Assembly (NCBI GenBank): GCA_011947345.1
Contig: JAAVTG010000043.1
Coordinates: forward strand, 558,001 to 622,000
Reading direction: 5' to 3'
DNA length: 64,000 nucleotides
From: Phytophthora quininea
Taxonomy: Eukaryota > Oomycota > Peronosporomycetes > Peronosporales > Peronosporaceae
The notes under the pieces were generated by a model. The model saw only the letters and a list, made by a program, of their open reading frames with translations. It did no database searches and was not told the origin of the DNA. A program made the translations under genes and the position numbers. Positions 32,813 to 44,049 of the stretch are shown piece by piece. Positions within the stretch are counted from its first letter, which is position 1; the number at the start of each line of letters is the position of its first letter.

Positions 32813-33995
32813 TTACCCCGCGTACGGAGAAACGGTTCGCTGTGCCAAGGAAGATTCCGAAGGTGAAGTCTCGACCGCAGATGTGACTTGTGTGGTGGCG
32901 TTGCTTGTCACCGTAGAGCTGCTGTCCAGATCACCCACACCGAAGTTCGCACTCGCCAGAGACAACGTGCTCGCAGCAGACACCGCAGATCTCCGTCTTG
33001 TAGTTACTCAGCTCCGTGATGGCTGGACCTTTCGAGTTGCCCGTCAATGCGCTGCTGTTCATGAGCTCGTTGAGCTCGCAGTCGCTCGCCGCGTCTGGCA
33101 CGAAGCAGTCCCCCTCGGTGCCATCCTCCTTTGGCGTCGTGAAGGTGTCAAAGTAGTTGGGTGACGGCGTCAAAGGCGTGGCCTGAGTTGTCGTAGAAGT
33201 AGTTGTGGGCAGCGTGGACAACGACGGTCTCGTTGGCGGTGCTGCCGACCTTAGGAGAGCGGTCGGACGTCTCGTGGATGTAGTTGTTCACGAAGCTCAT
33301 CGTCGTCTTGGCGCCGAGAATGAGGAACCTCCAGTAGTGACGACCGTCACACGACAACGAATACCCCGTGTTGCCGTCGAAACCAAAGTTGCTGTTGGTG
33401 ACATCTTAGGCACCGCAGAAATTGACGACGACCATTTACCTCCCGACGCTAGAGACCTTCACGTGATCGATCCAGACTCCGGTGGGTGGATCGTCATCGT
33501 CTCCGTTGAGCGAGATGCTCCAAACGTATTGAGTGTTCAAGTTGGTGATGTGGATGTTCTGGATGGTGACGTTGCTGCCGGCGATCTCGACCACCTTGCC
33601 GTCGAGCACGCCGCTAGTGCCGTCGCCTACCAGCGTCTTGTCGCTCGCATCGGTCAGCGGGGTCTTGGCCGCCTGGTCGTAGGTCACTTCAACGGAATCA
33701 CCGTCACACGTGGTGAAGCTGGTCATGATTGTGTCTTGCGGCTGGTAGCTGTTATTCTTCTCGATGCAGCTGAGTGCATTTTGGACCGTCACCCGGTTTC
33801 CGTCTTGGATCCCTCAGTGCCGATGAAGGAGAAGTTTTGGTTGAGCACGATGGCGCGGGCCTGGTCGTTGTCTCCACCTCCAGTTGTTCCTGCGGCGAAG
33901 CCTGTCCGGCTACCAACAACGACGGAGCCAGCGACGGATTCGCCGCTGAGAGCTGTTAGCAGCGTTGCGACAACGAGTGCTTAGCGAAGTGGCAT
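32813..33995 (-). pseudogene. Decayed PL1 pectin lyase
   Basis: Clearly homologous to the lyase at 49700: [78 protein letters not shown] and a tail with FGVGDLDSSS ending at 32813. It has several kinds of damage: TAA four codons after the ATG; an in-frame loss of about 20 codons after GTTGGGD; TGA where relatives have Cys; one missing A in a run near 33774; loss of the GGDA motif before ISLNG; TAA for Gln in the GRQMVV motif and again soon after; and a deletion after HAFD. Substitution stops plus deletions set it apart from the other frame-broken genes here, so I call it a true pseudogene. Confidence 0.85.
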
Positions 33996-34384
33996 GTGAA
34001 GACACTGGCTGGGACGGCCGGCTGTGGTTGGAAGACGGCCAAAGCAAAAGTGAGCTAAGGATTACTGGCGGAAGGTTATAAAGCAATCTGTGCGTTTGAG
34101 CTGACAATGTCATTACAGAGGCGACCTGCTAATAGTGACTGACGTGTCAACTGGATCTAAGGCGAGGTCTGCTGCTTTCGGTGAGTATATTTGCTTCGCC
34201 GCAGGTTGCACCCGAGTCCGCGACGGTGTCTTTCTGGCCGTAGCCCCTGCCGCATCTTGACGTCGGGTGATCGTTCACATGATGTACTAGCTTCTGACCT
34301 GGCTCATGAAAAACTCGTTGCTACCGTTCCCTAAAATATTTGCTATTCATTCAGTATTCTCGTTGTACGCTTTTTATTGCTGCA
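33996..34384. other. Intergenic between lyase pseudogene and CDK-like gene
   Basis: Divergent intergenic region. 34348-34360 (CATTCAGTATTCT) is a weak match to the oomycete initiator 25-35 bp before the kinase ATG. Nothing else is supported. Confidence 0.35.
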
Positions 34385-35520
34385 ATGAAGCGGCGAATGG
34401 GGTCGGGCGCCCCCAAGCGGCTCGGCGCGTACGAGAAGCACGCGGAGATCGGGCGCGGCACCTACGGCACCGTGTACCTGGGCTACCACCACGAGTCTCG
34501 GCAGCGCGTGGCCATCAAGAAGGTGTTGGGGAAGTTGGAATTGGGTCGCCACGAGGCCTCCGTTCTGGAAAAATGTCGAGGAGCTGCCCACGTAGTGCAG
34601 GTGCCATGAACTCAATGATATTATAATGCCTCCCTCTCATATTTATCTATTTGCTAGCTGCTGGAGACGGTGGAGCGCAACGACAAGCTCTACCTGGTGA
34701 TGGAGTACATGGACAGCGACCTGGAGACGCTCATCAGTGCGACGGAGAGCGCCCCCACGTTGGAGGTGAGCCAGGTTAAAACGTACCTCAAGATGCTGCT
34801 GCACGGGGTACAGGAGCTACACAGTCGAGGGATCTTGCATCGCGACCTGAAGCCCAACAACTTGCTGCTGTCCAAGGCGCAGCATGTCGCCAAGATCACA
34901 GACTTTGGCATGGCCACGGTCATTGAAATGGAGGGCGAGGACGACGACGGCACGGACGAGGACGAAAACTCGGGGCAAAAGAAGGTCAAGCGGTCAGTGC
35001 AAGTGGTCACGAGGGCGTACCGGGCCCCGAGATCTTTTTCGGAGAGGAGAGCTATGGCTTCGAGGTGGACGTGTGGTCTGTAGGCTGCATCTTCGCCGAG
35101 ATGCTGCTGCGTCGCCCGCTTGCTGACGGATCCTCGGATATTGACCAGCTCAGCAAGATTTTCACGGCGTTGGGGTCGCCCACAGAGAACGACTGGGAAG
35201 AAGCGAGTCAACTGCCGTTCTTCCTCAAATTCAAGGACACCAACCCGACGCCGTTGGCCGAGCAGTTCCCCATGCTGTCTGCTGCTGGGGTGGACCTGCT
35301 GTCGAAGCTGCTGACCCTCAACCCGAAGAAACGCATTTCCGCCAAGAAGGCTCTTGAGCACGAGTTTTTCAGCGAGGAGCCGAGCGTCGTGGCGCCGTCG
35401 GATTTGCTCGTCGTGGACGCGCCTGACCGCGTCGAACCTCCTGTCATCGACGGCGCTGAAGCAGTCGTCGCGACGGACGCCAGTCACACGGTCATGATCA
35501 AAGGCCGACGCCTCTTGTAG
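34385..35520 (+). CDS. CDK-like protein kinase (CMGC group)
   Basis: Exons join(34385..34600, 34658..35520), intron 57 bp; with one base restored in the C4 run at 35025-35028 the length is 359 aa. Glycine loop GRGTYGTVYLG with Thr-Tyr at the inhibitory positions, lysine in VAIKKV, catalytic HRDLKPNNLL, ITDFGMA in place of DFGLA, and after the correction YRAPEI and DVWSVGCIFAEML. An acidic insert (EGEDDDGTDEDENSG) sits in the activation segment, which is unusual. The C-terminal 40 residues after the last kinase helix are Val/Ala-rich. The HRDLKPNN form is found in CDK7- and CDK10/11-type kinases, but the cyclin-binding helix (KVLGKLELGRHEASVL) is not a standard PSTAIRE-type one, so the subfamily is open. 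Confidence 0.8.
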
Positions 35521-35616
35521 AACAGACAAGGAACACTAGCGGGCGTGTGAGTGCTATTGTCTTAGAAAATCAGAGTCTCTACGCGATCGTAATGGCACAC
35601 ACGAGACGAAGCCCGC

Positions 35617-36046
35617 TTAGCCCTTCTTGATCTTGGTCTCGTTAAAAATCACGTGCTGTCGGACGATCGGGTCGTACTGCAAAGGAGGCCAAGCACAAGG
35701 TCAGCCTCTTAAATCTCGATCATCCACCGTCACAATGCGCATACCTTGCGCAGCGACAGCTTCCGCGTCACGTTGCGCGGGTTCTTGGTAGTGGTGTAGA
35801 AGAACCCCGTGCCGGCGGCGCTCAGCATCTTGATCACCACGTTCTTGGCTTTGCCCTGGAGCAATAAGGTCAGCACGAGTCCCAACGTTAATGAGTCCGT
35901 TCTCGGCCAATTCAAAGCGGGTTTTAGGGCGGACAGCGGCGTCATGAAGGAGGGAACACAGTCTTTCCCCCAATGCGCACGGTTCTCCCTGGAAATGCCT
36001 CCACCAGCGCATCCGCCCAAACGTAGCGTCGTCCTACCTTTGCCAT
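35617..36046 (-). CDS. Mitochondrial ribosomal protein bL33
   Basis: Three exons: complement(join(35617..35676, 35745..35855, 36038..36046)). The first exon is only ATG GCA AAG; introns are 182 and 68 bp. The product is 59 aa: MAK, then [28 protein letters not shown] and [20 protein letters not shown]. This matches bacterial/mitochondrial L33 in length and order (basic start, SxAGTGxxYxTxKN, KL.L.KYDP..R.HV.F.E.K.K). It is a zinc-free form, with no CxxC pairs. It would be part of the large mitochondrial ribosomal subunit. The tiny first exon explains why no complete frame appears. Confidence 0.9.
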
Positions 36047-36499
36047 GGTCGCTTCAGCAATGCTGCGCCACACAAAAAGCAGCCGTTATTTATTTTTATC
36101 GCGAAATATATCCATGTAGTTTACGCCAGCTTGCGAAGAGCACGCATTTCCGCTTCGCGAGCCGCCTTCTTCGCGAGCCGGGGCCCATACAAAGCAACAA
36201 CGCGGCTCGCGAAGGGGACGGGTTTCCGACACGAAGAGGGCGGTTCGCGAAGAAGGCGGCATATGCGCCAAGCAAGACAAGACGCGCATTTCCGATCCGT
36301 CAGATACCGTCCAAGCAGCGCATTTAGCACTGGTATTCCGTATGCACTGCCCTTCTTGCCTGCCCAACTATTTCTGCAGTGCATGGGAAGATGGCGAAAA
36401 CAATAAATATAGTAAATCAAGCCTTGCCCGAGTTGAGACGTGGGAGCTCATTGTTGGCGCTTGGAGAAAGAAGGCCGACTTCTGCTCCGGCGCATCGAC
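36047..36499. other. Intergenic with an imperfect inverted repeat
   Basis: 19-bp arms at 36161-36179 (GCCGCCTTCTTCGCGAGCC) and 36242-36260 (reverse complement with one mismatch) enclose 62 bp that itself repeats GCGAAG/CTTCGC words and GCATTTCCG. It could be a small MITE-like insertion or a transcript hairpin. GCTCATT at 36446-36452 may be the initiator of the downstream kinase, 48 bp before its ATG. Confidence 0.5.
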
Positions 36500-38443
36500 A
36501 TGAAAGACTCGGCGGACTGCTCGTCAATGGAAACGAGCCGCAGTGTTCACCATGATCTGTCGCTGCAGTTCCCACAGGATGAGTACTCGCTCATGTTCCC
36601 GCCGTCTCCGGAGAGACCAAATGACAGCGACAGCAGCTGCACAAGTTGGAGATCACAGGAGGCCTCGCCGACGCCCTGTGCCAAGGGCTCCTCTGGTAAC
36701 GATGACGACACTGTTTCCGACACCAAAGTCAAGCGCTGGGTCCGCAAAGAGAAGATCGGCCAGGGGTACGTGATCTTTGCTCGACTCTTTGGTCTCGGGA
36801 GCTGTCACTGACTTTTGATCCATGTCGTGTCGCTCACTCACTCAAAGTGCACAAGGCTCCATCTACCGATGTGAAGAATCAAAGACTGGGCGACAAGTGG
36901 CAGTGAAGGTCATCTGGACACGAGAACTGCAGCCGTCGGCCGTAGAGGCCGTCAAGCAGGAGATCAAGACAATGAAGCGTCTGCGCCACAAGCACTTGGT
37001 GCGGTATCTGCAAGCCACCGAGAAAAAGCAGAGCGAGTTGCGCATTTACATGGAGTACGCGGCCGGCGGGTCGCTGAGTTCACGAATCTCCCGCACCGGC
37101 GCACTGCCCTTGATGTTAGTCAAGCGATACACGCGCCAACTCTGTGAGGGTCTGCAGTTTTTGCACCGAAACGGCATCGCGCACCGTGACATCAAGTGTG
37201 CCAACATCCTCCTGACCGCTGCTGACAGTGCTGGGAAGGGCTCGCTTGCCGATGTGAAACTCGCCGACTTCGGTACTTCCAAAGTTGTCGGCTGTGTCTC
37301 GCTTGTTGGGGGTCTCAAAGGAACGCCGCACTGGATGGCGCCAGAGATCATCCGACAGCAGAACATGGAGGACGACGGAGATCACGACCGCTGGTTCCGC
37401 GCAGATGTGTGGAGTCTTGGCTGCGCTGTGCTCGAAATGATCACGGGCCATTCGCCTTGGCAGCAGTACAGCAACCCGCTGACCGCGATGTATCAAATCG
37501 TGTCCAGCAATGACACTCCAACCATTCCAGACGATGCATCGGAAGAGGTACGTCACCGCATTTGCTTTACCGAGTAGGCAGAGTCGTTAACGCGCGTGTG
37601 TTGCTATAGACGGCTTCATTCCTTAGGTTGTGTCTGCAACGCACTCCAGAAGAGCGCGCGACGGTCACCCAACTCCTGGCGCATCCATTTGTCCGTATCA
37701 CCCCAGCAACTCGAGCAAAGCGAAGGCGAAGGCGAAATCTTCAAAACGCCAATCCAAGGGCGACGAGTCTGCAAAAGCTAAGGCCGCGGTGTGCAACCAA
37801 ACGAGTTCACAACTCATGTCAGCTGCGCCAAGGACTGTCAACGAAGCTGGAAGGGACTTGACCCCAGAGCCTGAGCCACATGAGGATTCCTCGCATTTGC
37901 AGCTTGAGAGTCCGTGCAGACTCAAACCGATCCAGCTGGAATCACCGCTACCATCGCCGTGCATCGATCAAAGGCGGGCTGAACCAGTACTCCAACCGAC
38001 TCGTGGGCACTTGTCAAACTTGCCTGGGGCCGCATCACCAGCAAGTATTCGACCTCCTCGATCTAGGTACGGCGACAAAGTTTACGTTGAGATTCTAGGA
38101 CAATGACTCACTTTCGCCCTCACTTTACAGATTGCAACCGCTGGAGATGTCGTTGTCAAAGCCGAGTACATCCGCAAGCACCAACCAGGACTGCAACACC
38201 CCTACGGCACACTCCGTCGCAACCAGTATTCTCATGTCAAGGCCTTCTCCGTGTCTTAATCGAGGTGTGTCTGCTGGATCAAGACGTTTGCCTCGACTCC
38301 TCGATCTGAAGAGTGAAGATGGCTGCCAAACCCCGCGATTTCGTCCGTTCGACTGCGACGAATTGCCACAGCACCCACAGCGCCGAGCAACCTGTGCAAC
38401 GACGCCGACATCTTCCCGACCCAGTTCGACTGCCGCCGCTTAG
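36500..38443 (+). CDS. MAP3K-like serine/threonine protein kinase
   Basis: Exons join(36500..36765, 36848..37547, 37610..38066, 38131..38443), introns 82, 62 and 64 bp; with one base restored at the C4 run 37701-37704 the sum is divisible by three, about 578 aa. A Ser-rich N-terminus precedes the kinase domain. Splicing at 36847/36848 rebuilds a full glycine loop (IGQGAQGSIYRC). Further marks: VAVKVIW, catalytic HRDIKCANILL, ADFGTSK, GTPHWMAPEII and ADVWSLGCAVLEMITGHSPW, which are the MEKK/STE11 forms, and a last helix with RTPEERATVTQLLAHPF. The C-terminal 220 residues are Ser/Pro/Lys-rich and disordered. It would act in a MAP kinase cascade. Confidence 0.85.
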
Positions 38444-38631
38444 CGCACGGCCGCCAAACAAACAGTTTCCTCCTGCATCTCGACCCATGAGCAAGTAAAG
38501 CATTCGCGCCTGCCTTACCACTGTGTGCAGTAACTCTGAAAATCAAAGTGTGGGATCAAATAAATAAAAACCTAGAATAAGTAGCCGTGCCGTCCAATTT
38601 TTTCCACAGCACTTGTCCACCACCGCACTCC

Positions 38632-39391
38632 TTAGGACCGATAGAAATCGCCATTGCCCCTTCTTCCTGTGTCCACGAAGAGCTCCGGTCTCGCTCGATA
38701 GTCTGCAAAGCGCAGTTCTCTGTCTTTGTCATCGTCTTCCTCCACACGCGGAGCTGTAACTTCTGCAATCTGGTGCCATGGGATCTCGATCGACAGCCAC
38801 ATGGCCATCAGTAGCACCCCACCAGCGCCAACGGGGACATCCCCGCCAGCCACCAGCTCTTCAAGAGCACGTCCAACCGTCCGGAGCTCTCGAGAAAGCC
38901 CACCAGCAGCTCCCCGATCCAGTGGCCGACCCTCTTCTTCCAAATGTAGGGCATCTCTCTGTCTGCATAGTAGAACATCACCAGCACCTCCACCACTTCG
39001 TAGTACACTGCCAGTAGAGCTGCCTGTTTCCACGGCGAGCAGGTGGCTTGTACATCTCGCGACACTGACGCAGCCAGCGCCACCCCGCCCAGTGTGGCGC
39101 CCCAGATGAAGATCCGAGCCCAGAACAGCAGCCACAGCACCAGCTTCTGGTGCTTGTTGTCGTCGAACACGCACGGGAAACTGCGCTGCCACTGGCGCAG
39201 CCCTTCGGCCATGCCGTGGTACACTACGGCGCAGCAGGCCGCTTTGAGCTGCAGCTTCGGGGAAGCAGGCAGCCCCACGTCAGTAGCATCAGCAAGGCGC
39301 CGAGCACGCGCGCCAGCAGCAGGTGCCGCTGGATCTCCAGCGTCGCCACGCACGCGCCGAGCACCACGAGCCACGCGAACAGCGCCGACAT
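38632..39391 (-). CDS. Multi-pass membrane protein, unknown
   Basis: Single exon of about 253 aa when one base is restored at 39259-39262 (G4) and one at 38817-38820 (C4). At least five hydrophobic helices: MSALFAWLVVLGACVATLEI, VLGALLMLLTWGCLL, VLWLLFWARIFIWGATLGGV, AALLAVYYEVVEVLVMFYYA and, after the second joint, a helix with LALVG...LLMAMWLSIEI. The tail is acidic then basic (RVEEDDDKDRELRFADYR). Domain not recognised. The 3' end faces the MAP3K-like gene, 188 bp away. Confidence 0.65.
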
Positions 39392-41822
39392 TTCCGCAAT
39401 AAAGGCCGAGGCGACGGTTGAGGACTGTATAGTCAGATCAAGTCAACGGAGTCATTATTGAAAAACTTTCCTAAACATAAAATGTAGTGGAGATTATCTG
39501 TAATCCCACGGCAGCTTGCGTGAGATAGCAACGACGGTCATTGCGATGCATGTGCTTCCATCTAGCGACTGGTTTTCAAGCCGAAATCGTGCAGTCCCAG
39601 TCCTCCTTCAAGCCGCAATTTGTCTGGACTCCCACCGCGCCGCAATAAGCGGGGCTGGTGATTATCATCACACGCATGAACAGCAGAGCTAGCAATAAGC
39701 CGTCCCCAGTTGTTGCTGGTTGCTTCCTTGGCATCGCAATGCTCGTTCGAAAGTGAGCGGCTCAACACGTTGAATTAAATTGTGTGGTATGCTAAAAAAT
39801 ATGACGCCGATAGAAACCACTTACTTTCACTCACGTCAGCGGATATCTACTCAGTTCCTCCTCTCTACTGGACGAGAGATTCGAAAATCGGACAAAATAG
39901 CAAAAGCACACGTCCTGGTGAGGCAAGTACAAAGGACGTGCAAGCGTCACACAGCCAACTGGAGGTGGAAGGGGGCAGGGGCAGAGGACATGGGCCATCC
40001 ATCTCAGCCCACCACCCACCTCCTCATTTCAAGATTGCGCTCGGCGGACCAGCATCACTCAAGCCCCGGCGCGGCGTCTTGGCCGTCGCCAAATCTGGCA
40101 CGGCTCTCAGCGGACCAGTATCACTCAAGACCCGGGCGAGGCGGTGCAGTTGCGCGGTGAGGGGCTTGTGCGGAGCGAGTTGATAGGCGAAAGTCTTGTA
40201 CCGCTCTAGCTGATGGTCCCTTGCTACGCGCGTTGTATCGTTTTGACACGAGCTGCACAAGATGGCACTACACCAAGTAGAATAAAAGTAAATACATGTA
40301 TTTAGATTGTATAAGCGGGTTGCGTTTTATTATTCCTGAGCTTCGGCCTCGATGTATGCTCCTCAACTTCTTTGTGTTTTGCTAGTAGCGCTGTTTGGTT
40401 AGCCGAAACATTGCAGAAGAGTGCGTTTGACTGGCTCTGGGTGAGTCGAGTTGGGCGTCCTTCAGGCGAAGCCTCAAGTCTCGTCGAACCTTCGCAAGAG
40501 GGAGAGACTTGTTGTTGTGGGCAGGGCTACTGTATTAAGGCTACGTAGCCCACAAATCGGTGCGGTTCAGCCAATTCTCACTAATGTACGTTATGAATGC
40601 CGGCGAATAAATACAGCCTTGTTCTGTAATGTTTTCAACGCAGACATAAATGTGGTGTAGGAACCCACTGAACTTTCGCTAAGGTAGCAGCGAGCTTTCG
40701 CACAGACCATACACCTTCCAGAACGCCAGGCGAATGTTGGGCGTGATCTGAAGGAACCAGATCCGACCCTGCCCGAGCCGGTGTGGCTTCCACTCACTGT
40801 CTACGCTGTAGGCGAGTATAAACCGACGTTACAGGCACGAGCCTTCGACTGTACGTCTAAACACTTTTCACACACTCAAAAACCCATGGCACCAGCAGAC
40901 GAAGGTTGCCTAGTCCCGTGGGCTCTCATACGGGGCGCCGGAGTATAACTCCGGCTGGAAGTCACGTTGGAATGCGACTAGCACTCCACACACAAGGGCC
41001 CTTTCGCTCAACGCTCCCCCATTAATAGGGTCAAACCAAAATACACTCTAACTACCACTCTTCACTCTTGGCCTGACCAAACGAACACTCACTTCACGAA
41101 GGTCTGTGTTCGCTAGGCATAACCCAACACAAAGGGCAAGGTGCTTACCTAGGACGCTTGGCCGCTTGGGAAGTCTGGGGAAAATTCTGCTCTGTTTGTA
41201 TCGCCCTCGCGGGCTCTTACTCTCTCTAACGCTACTCTTCCCGATGATTCTATACAAATATCAAGTGAAATACGGTCGGCGTTAGCAGGACCACTCATTC
41301 AGCCTCGCAACCAGACGAACCTTCGGAGTAGTGACCGCCTCGATATAGTGGTACCCAGGGTAGCGCCACCCTGGGGTTTAGAGATCCTTCGTCCGGTCCT
41401 GGGATTGGTCCAAAATGGTAACCTGATCCCGCCAATATTAGAGGTGATAGTTGGCTGCCGCGATCCTTGGAGAATCGCTACATCGCATAAACCCCTTTTC
41501 TGTCAGTGAAGATACCATTCGACATCAGTAGATCACAAGTTCATCACAGTGAGCGATACTAACCCCGTATTTCTTGTCGACCAGCATCTTTTGTACAGCC
41601 AAAATGACATGAAACTGACAGAGGAGGACCTTTATTGCGCGCAAACACCTCGCCGATGTTCATAGTACACAACAACAAATTTACACAGTACCTTTGCGTC
41701 GGGGAACACACTATTGAATACTCGCCACTCAGTAAAGACTTTGTCGATAACAAAGGTCTCCGTTATAAAATCGCCGATGTTTTACTTAAAAAAGGGAAGC
41801 TGGCGTTTAGCGTTGGCTTCTT
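39392..41822. other. Repeat-like, gene-poor region
   Basis: No supported gene in 2.4 kb. Two direct copies of a 24-bp word differing at two positions lie at 40040-40063 and 40106-40129 (CTCRGCGGACCAGYATCACT...). 41349-41376 contains a palindromic ACCCAGGGTAGCGCCACCCTGGGG. The sequence 40190-41540 has the mixed composition of retrotransposon LTR or leader DNA, but I cannot find paired ends, so the class is not stated. A 63-codon plus-strand frame at 41635 faces the MULE remnant and is not recognised. Confidence 0.3.
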
Positions 41823-42734
41823 CTAATTGGAAATGAGTATCTCACAAACCGAAATACCTTTCCCGGTAACGTTTGTGCACAAAACTTCGCCTAGGATTGC
41901 ATCCACAGCATCTCGATTAGAATGACAAAGTGTACAGATATTTACTCCGCGTTTATCGAGGAAAAGGCCAGCACTGTTCGTGTTGTGTGTCCGGTCGACT
42001 ATCAACGACTTATCCCACCTTACGTAAATAGCCTTTTGGATGCTGTTGATGAAAAACAGACAACACACAATGCTATTCTCGTCCTTTATGACCAGACACT
42101 CATTTTCCTCGAAGGCATCAAATGCCTCGACAAGCGCTGTTATGCGTCGACTGAAGGAGGGTCCGCCATACCACCACGCTAGCAAGTTGTGTAATGTGTT
42201 GAGGCTTCACGCCAAGCTGTAAAGATGTATATTAGATGCGATAAAGACATTTTAATAAAACATATGAAATTGCTACACTTGTTTGCGAAGCTAGAAGTAC
42301 TGCAATACTGCGAGTTGGGGCATTCGCTTTCGCCAGTATTTTAGCTGGCTCAGCAAGCTCGTGACCGAACCGTCCTCTCCAGACGAAAGTTGTCTAACTT
42401 TGCTTGCAAGACCTTGTGATTGTGGATTGCAAACTAGTTTAGGTATGCCACGATAATATCAGATCGGTAAGACATATTGTAAGAGAAAACGAACAAGACG
42501 CACTTCATTAACCACAGCAAACAGGTCAGTACTTCCAGGACGCACCAGTAACGCTGTGAGCTTTGCCTCCCATCCGGTGAAGCGAAATTGTTGCTGAGAA
42601 CGATGGCCTTTTCCCCGATTACCATCGTAGCAATCGTGCGTGCAGTAGGACACACGGCGAGCATACTTCCGAGGTGGAGGCATTAGGGGGTTGTACAAAA
42701 GTGTACAAACCTTTTTTAATCCGTTCAGAAACAT
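41823..42734 (-). mobile_element. Remnant of a MULE/SWIM-type transposase
   Basis: Two minus-strand pieces. 42734-42434 has a zinc-finger-like start (SYCTHDCYDGNRGKGHRS ... FRFTGWEAKLTALL), as in FLYWCH/FAR1-type N-termini of oomycete MULE transposases. 42185-41823 has the block KSLIVDRTHNTNSAGLFLDK followed by LCTNVTGKGISVCEILISN, matching the first catalytic Asp region (DxTHxTN...) of these enzymes. The remaining catalytic parts are absent, so this is a dead fragment. Confidence 0.6.
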
Positions 42735-43175
42735 TAAACGTTAACAACTATCGAGGATCTTGATATTATCCAGCCATTTACTTTTCATTATGTGCCGCTG
42801 CAGTTTCCGAGTCACGAACTCGATAAGTCACGTGATGCTGTGGAGTGTACTGCTGCCAAAGCTGGTTGAACTCCTCCCACGACTCGAAAACACGACCGTT
42901 GTAAAACTGAGGAACCGAAATGAAGCATCGTTTTTGAATTAACACCATCGCTTGTCGAGCCGAATGATGTTTGCCTCACCGAAAGCCTCGGGGTCGTTTA
43001 ACTGCAACAAACGGGGCTAAAGACAACGACACAAAAACCGGACCAACCAGATCGCAGGCCACGGCGCTGATTGGTCAATACAGACTTCAAAGAAAATATA
43101 AAAACGCCATTTTATTAATCGATTAAACTGTCATTGACTCGATCCTAGGAATTGCCGTTTTAAAGCTACGCGTTA
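42735..43175. other. Gap between transposon remnants
   Basis: AT-rich in places (43085-43125); no gene or repeat ends recognised. Confidence 0.35.
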
Positions 43176-43871
43176 CTAGCTCTTCTGGGAACTCTTTCCA
43201 CACCTTAATTGTAGCTTTGATAGCTTTAAGGCGTTTTTCAGCAGCAGAAAAATCCTTTTAGGGGTGTAGCCACCTCTTACGCGGGCCATAAGTGGTCCCA
43301 TTACTCCCACGTCTAGCGGCTGGCAGACAGAGGTGCTCTTTGAGGGTAACGGGACCACAGTAGCATAGCACTCTTCCGTCGTAACGCGTACCCCTTGCTT
43401 GGACACGTGGCTGTCCGAAGTTATCCACAAGGAGCAGCGCGGGGCCATCAATTTCATATTTTTGGAGGTTTTAGTGTAATTTTCCATCCTGCCGCATCCA
43501 TCCATCCAGCATCCTGCACCGTGTAGAAGTGTCCTTTCGGAAGCTTGAGAATCTCCTTGGACTCGATTGTGCCTCCCAATTTCCTCGAAAAATCGTATTG
43601 CTCTAGCCACGCTCCAAAGTTCTCCTCTATAAAACCTATCATTATTGCAGGGAAAGGTCTCATTACGCCTCTTCCCATTTCTCGTTTTCGCCAACTTGTT
43701 CCCTGCGTACGCGCAGAGCTTCTCACGCACCCGCCACCACCCGTCCACGGTCCCATGGGGGTACCCGAGCACGGTGACCATCGCGGTCAAGCCGATAAGT
43801 TCGATGCGGTCCAACGCCGCCGGCTTCTCCTTGACGGTGTACTCGCGCTTCTCACACCTCACGGTCTTCAA
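43176..43871 (-). mobile_element. Remnant of a pogo/Tigger-type (DDE_1) transposase
   Basis: A 231-codon minus-strand frame whose last third reads VSKQGVRVTTEECYATVVPL, then PSKSTSVCQPLDVGVMGPLM, the typical DDE_1 block around the third acidic site (VPLPxxxTSxxQPLDxGVMGPxK). The first part carries WWRVREKLCAYAGNKLA-like helix-turn-helix sequence. Several frame changes are needed to link it to the missing parts, so it is decayed. Confidence 0.65.
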
Positions 43872-44049
43872 GACGCTCGTTTTCCCAAAGCGATGCTCGC
43901 CGAGCCTTCCTCCAGCTTCAAGAGCAAGAGGCTGAGCGGGTCAGCAAGAGGGCCCGCCACCACCATGACCCACTCCCTCCCGAAGAAAATGATGCGGACT
44001 CTCCCCACCCCTCCTCGACATCTTCCAGCTGTCGATCCGCAATGAGGAG

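Noticed and set aside
33360..33440. C-to-T mutation process (RIP-like) behind the TAA codons of the pseudogene
   Set aside because: Only a few Gln-to-stop changes were seen, neighbouring repeats do not show the same bias, and RIP is a fungal process.
33205..33984. 259-codon open frame on the plus strand
   Set aside because: Antisense to the decayed pectin lyase and without any recognisable domain.
40190..41540. A defined LTR retrotransposon
   Set aside because: No matching pair of LTRs, primer-binding site or polyprotein frame could be found.
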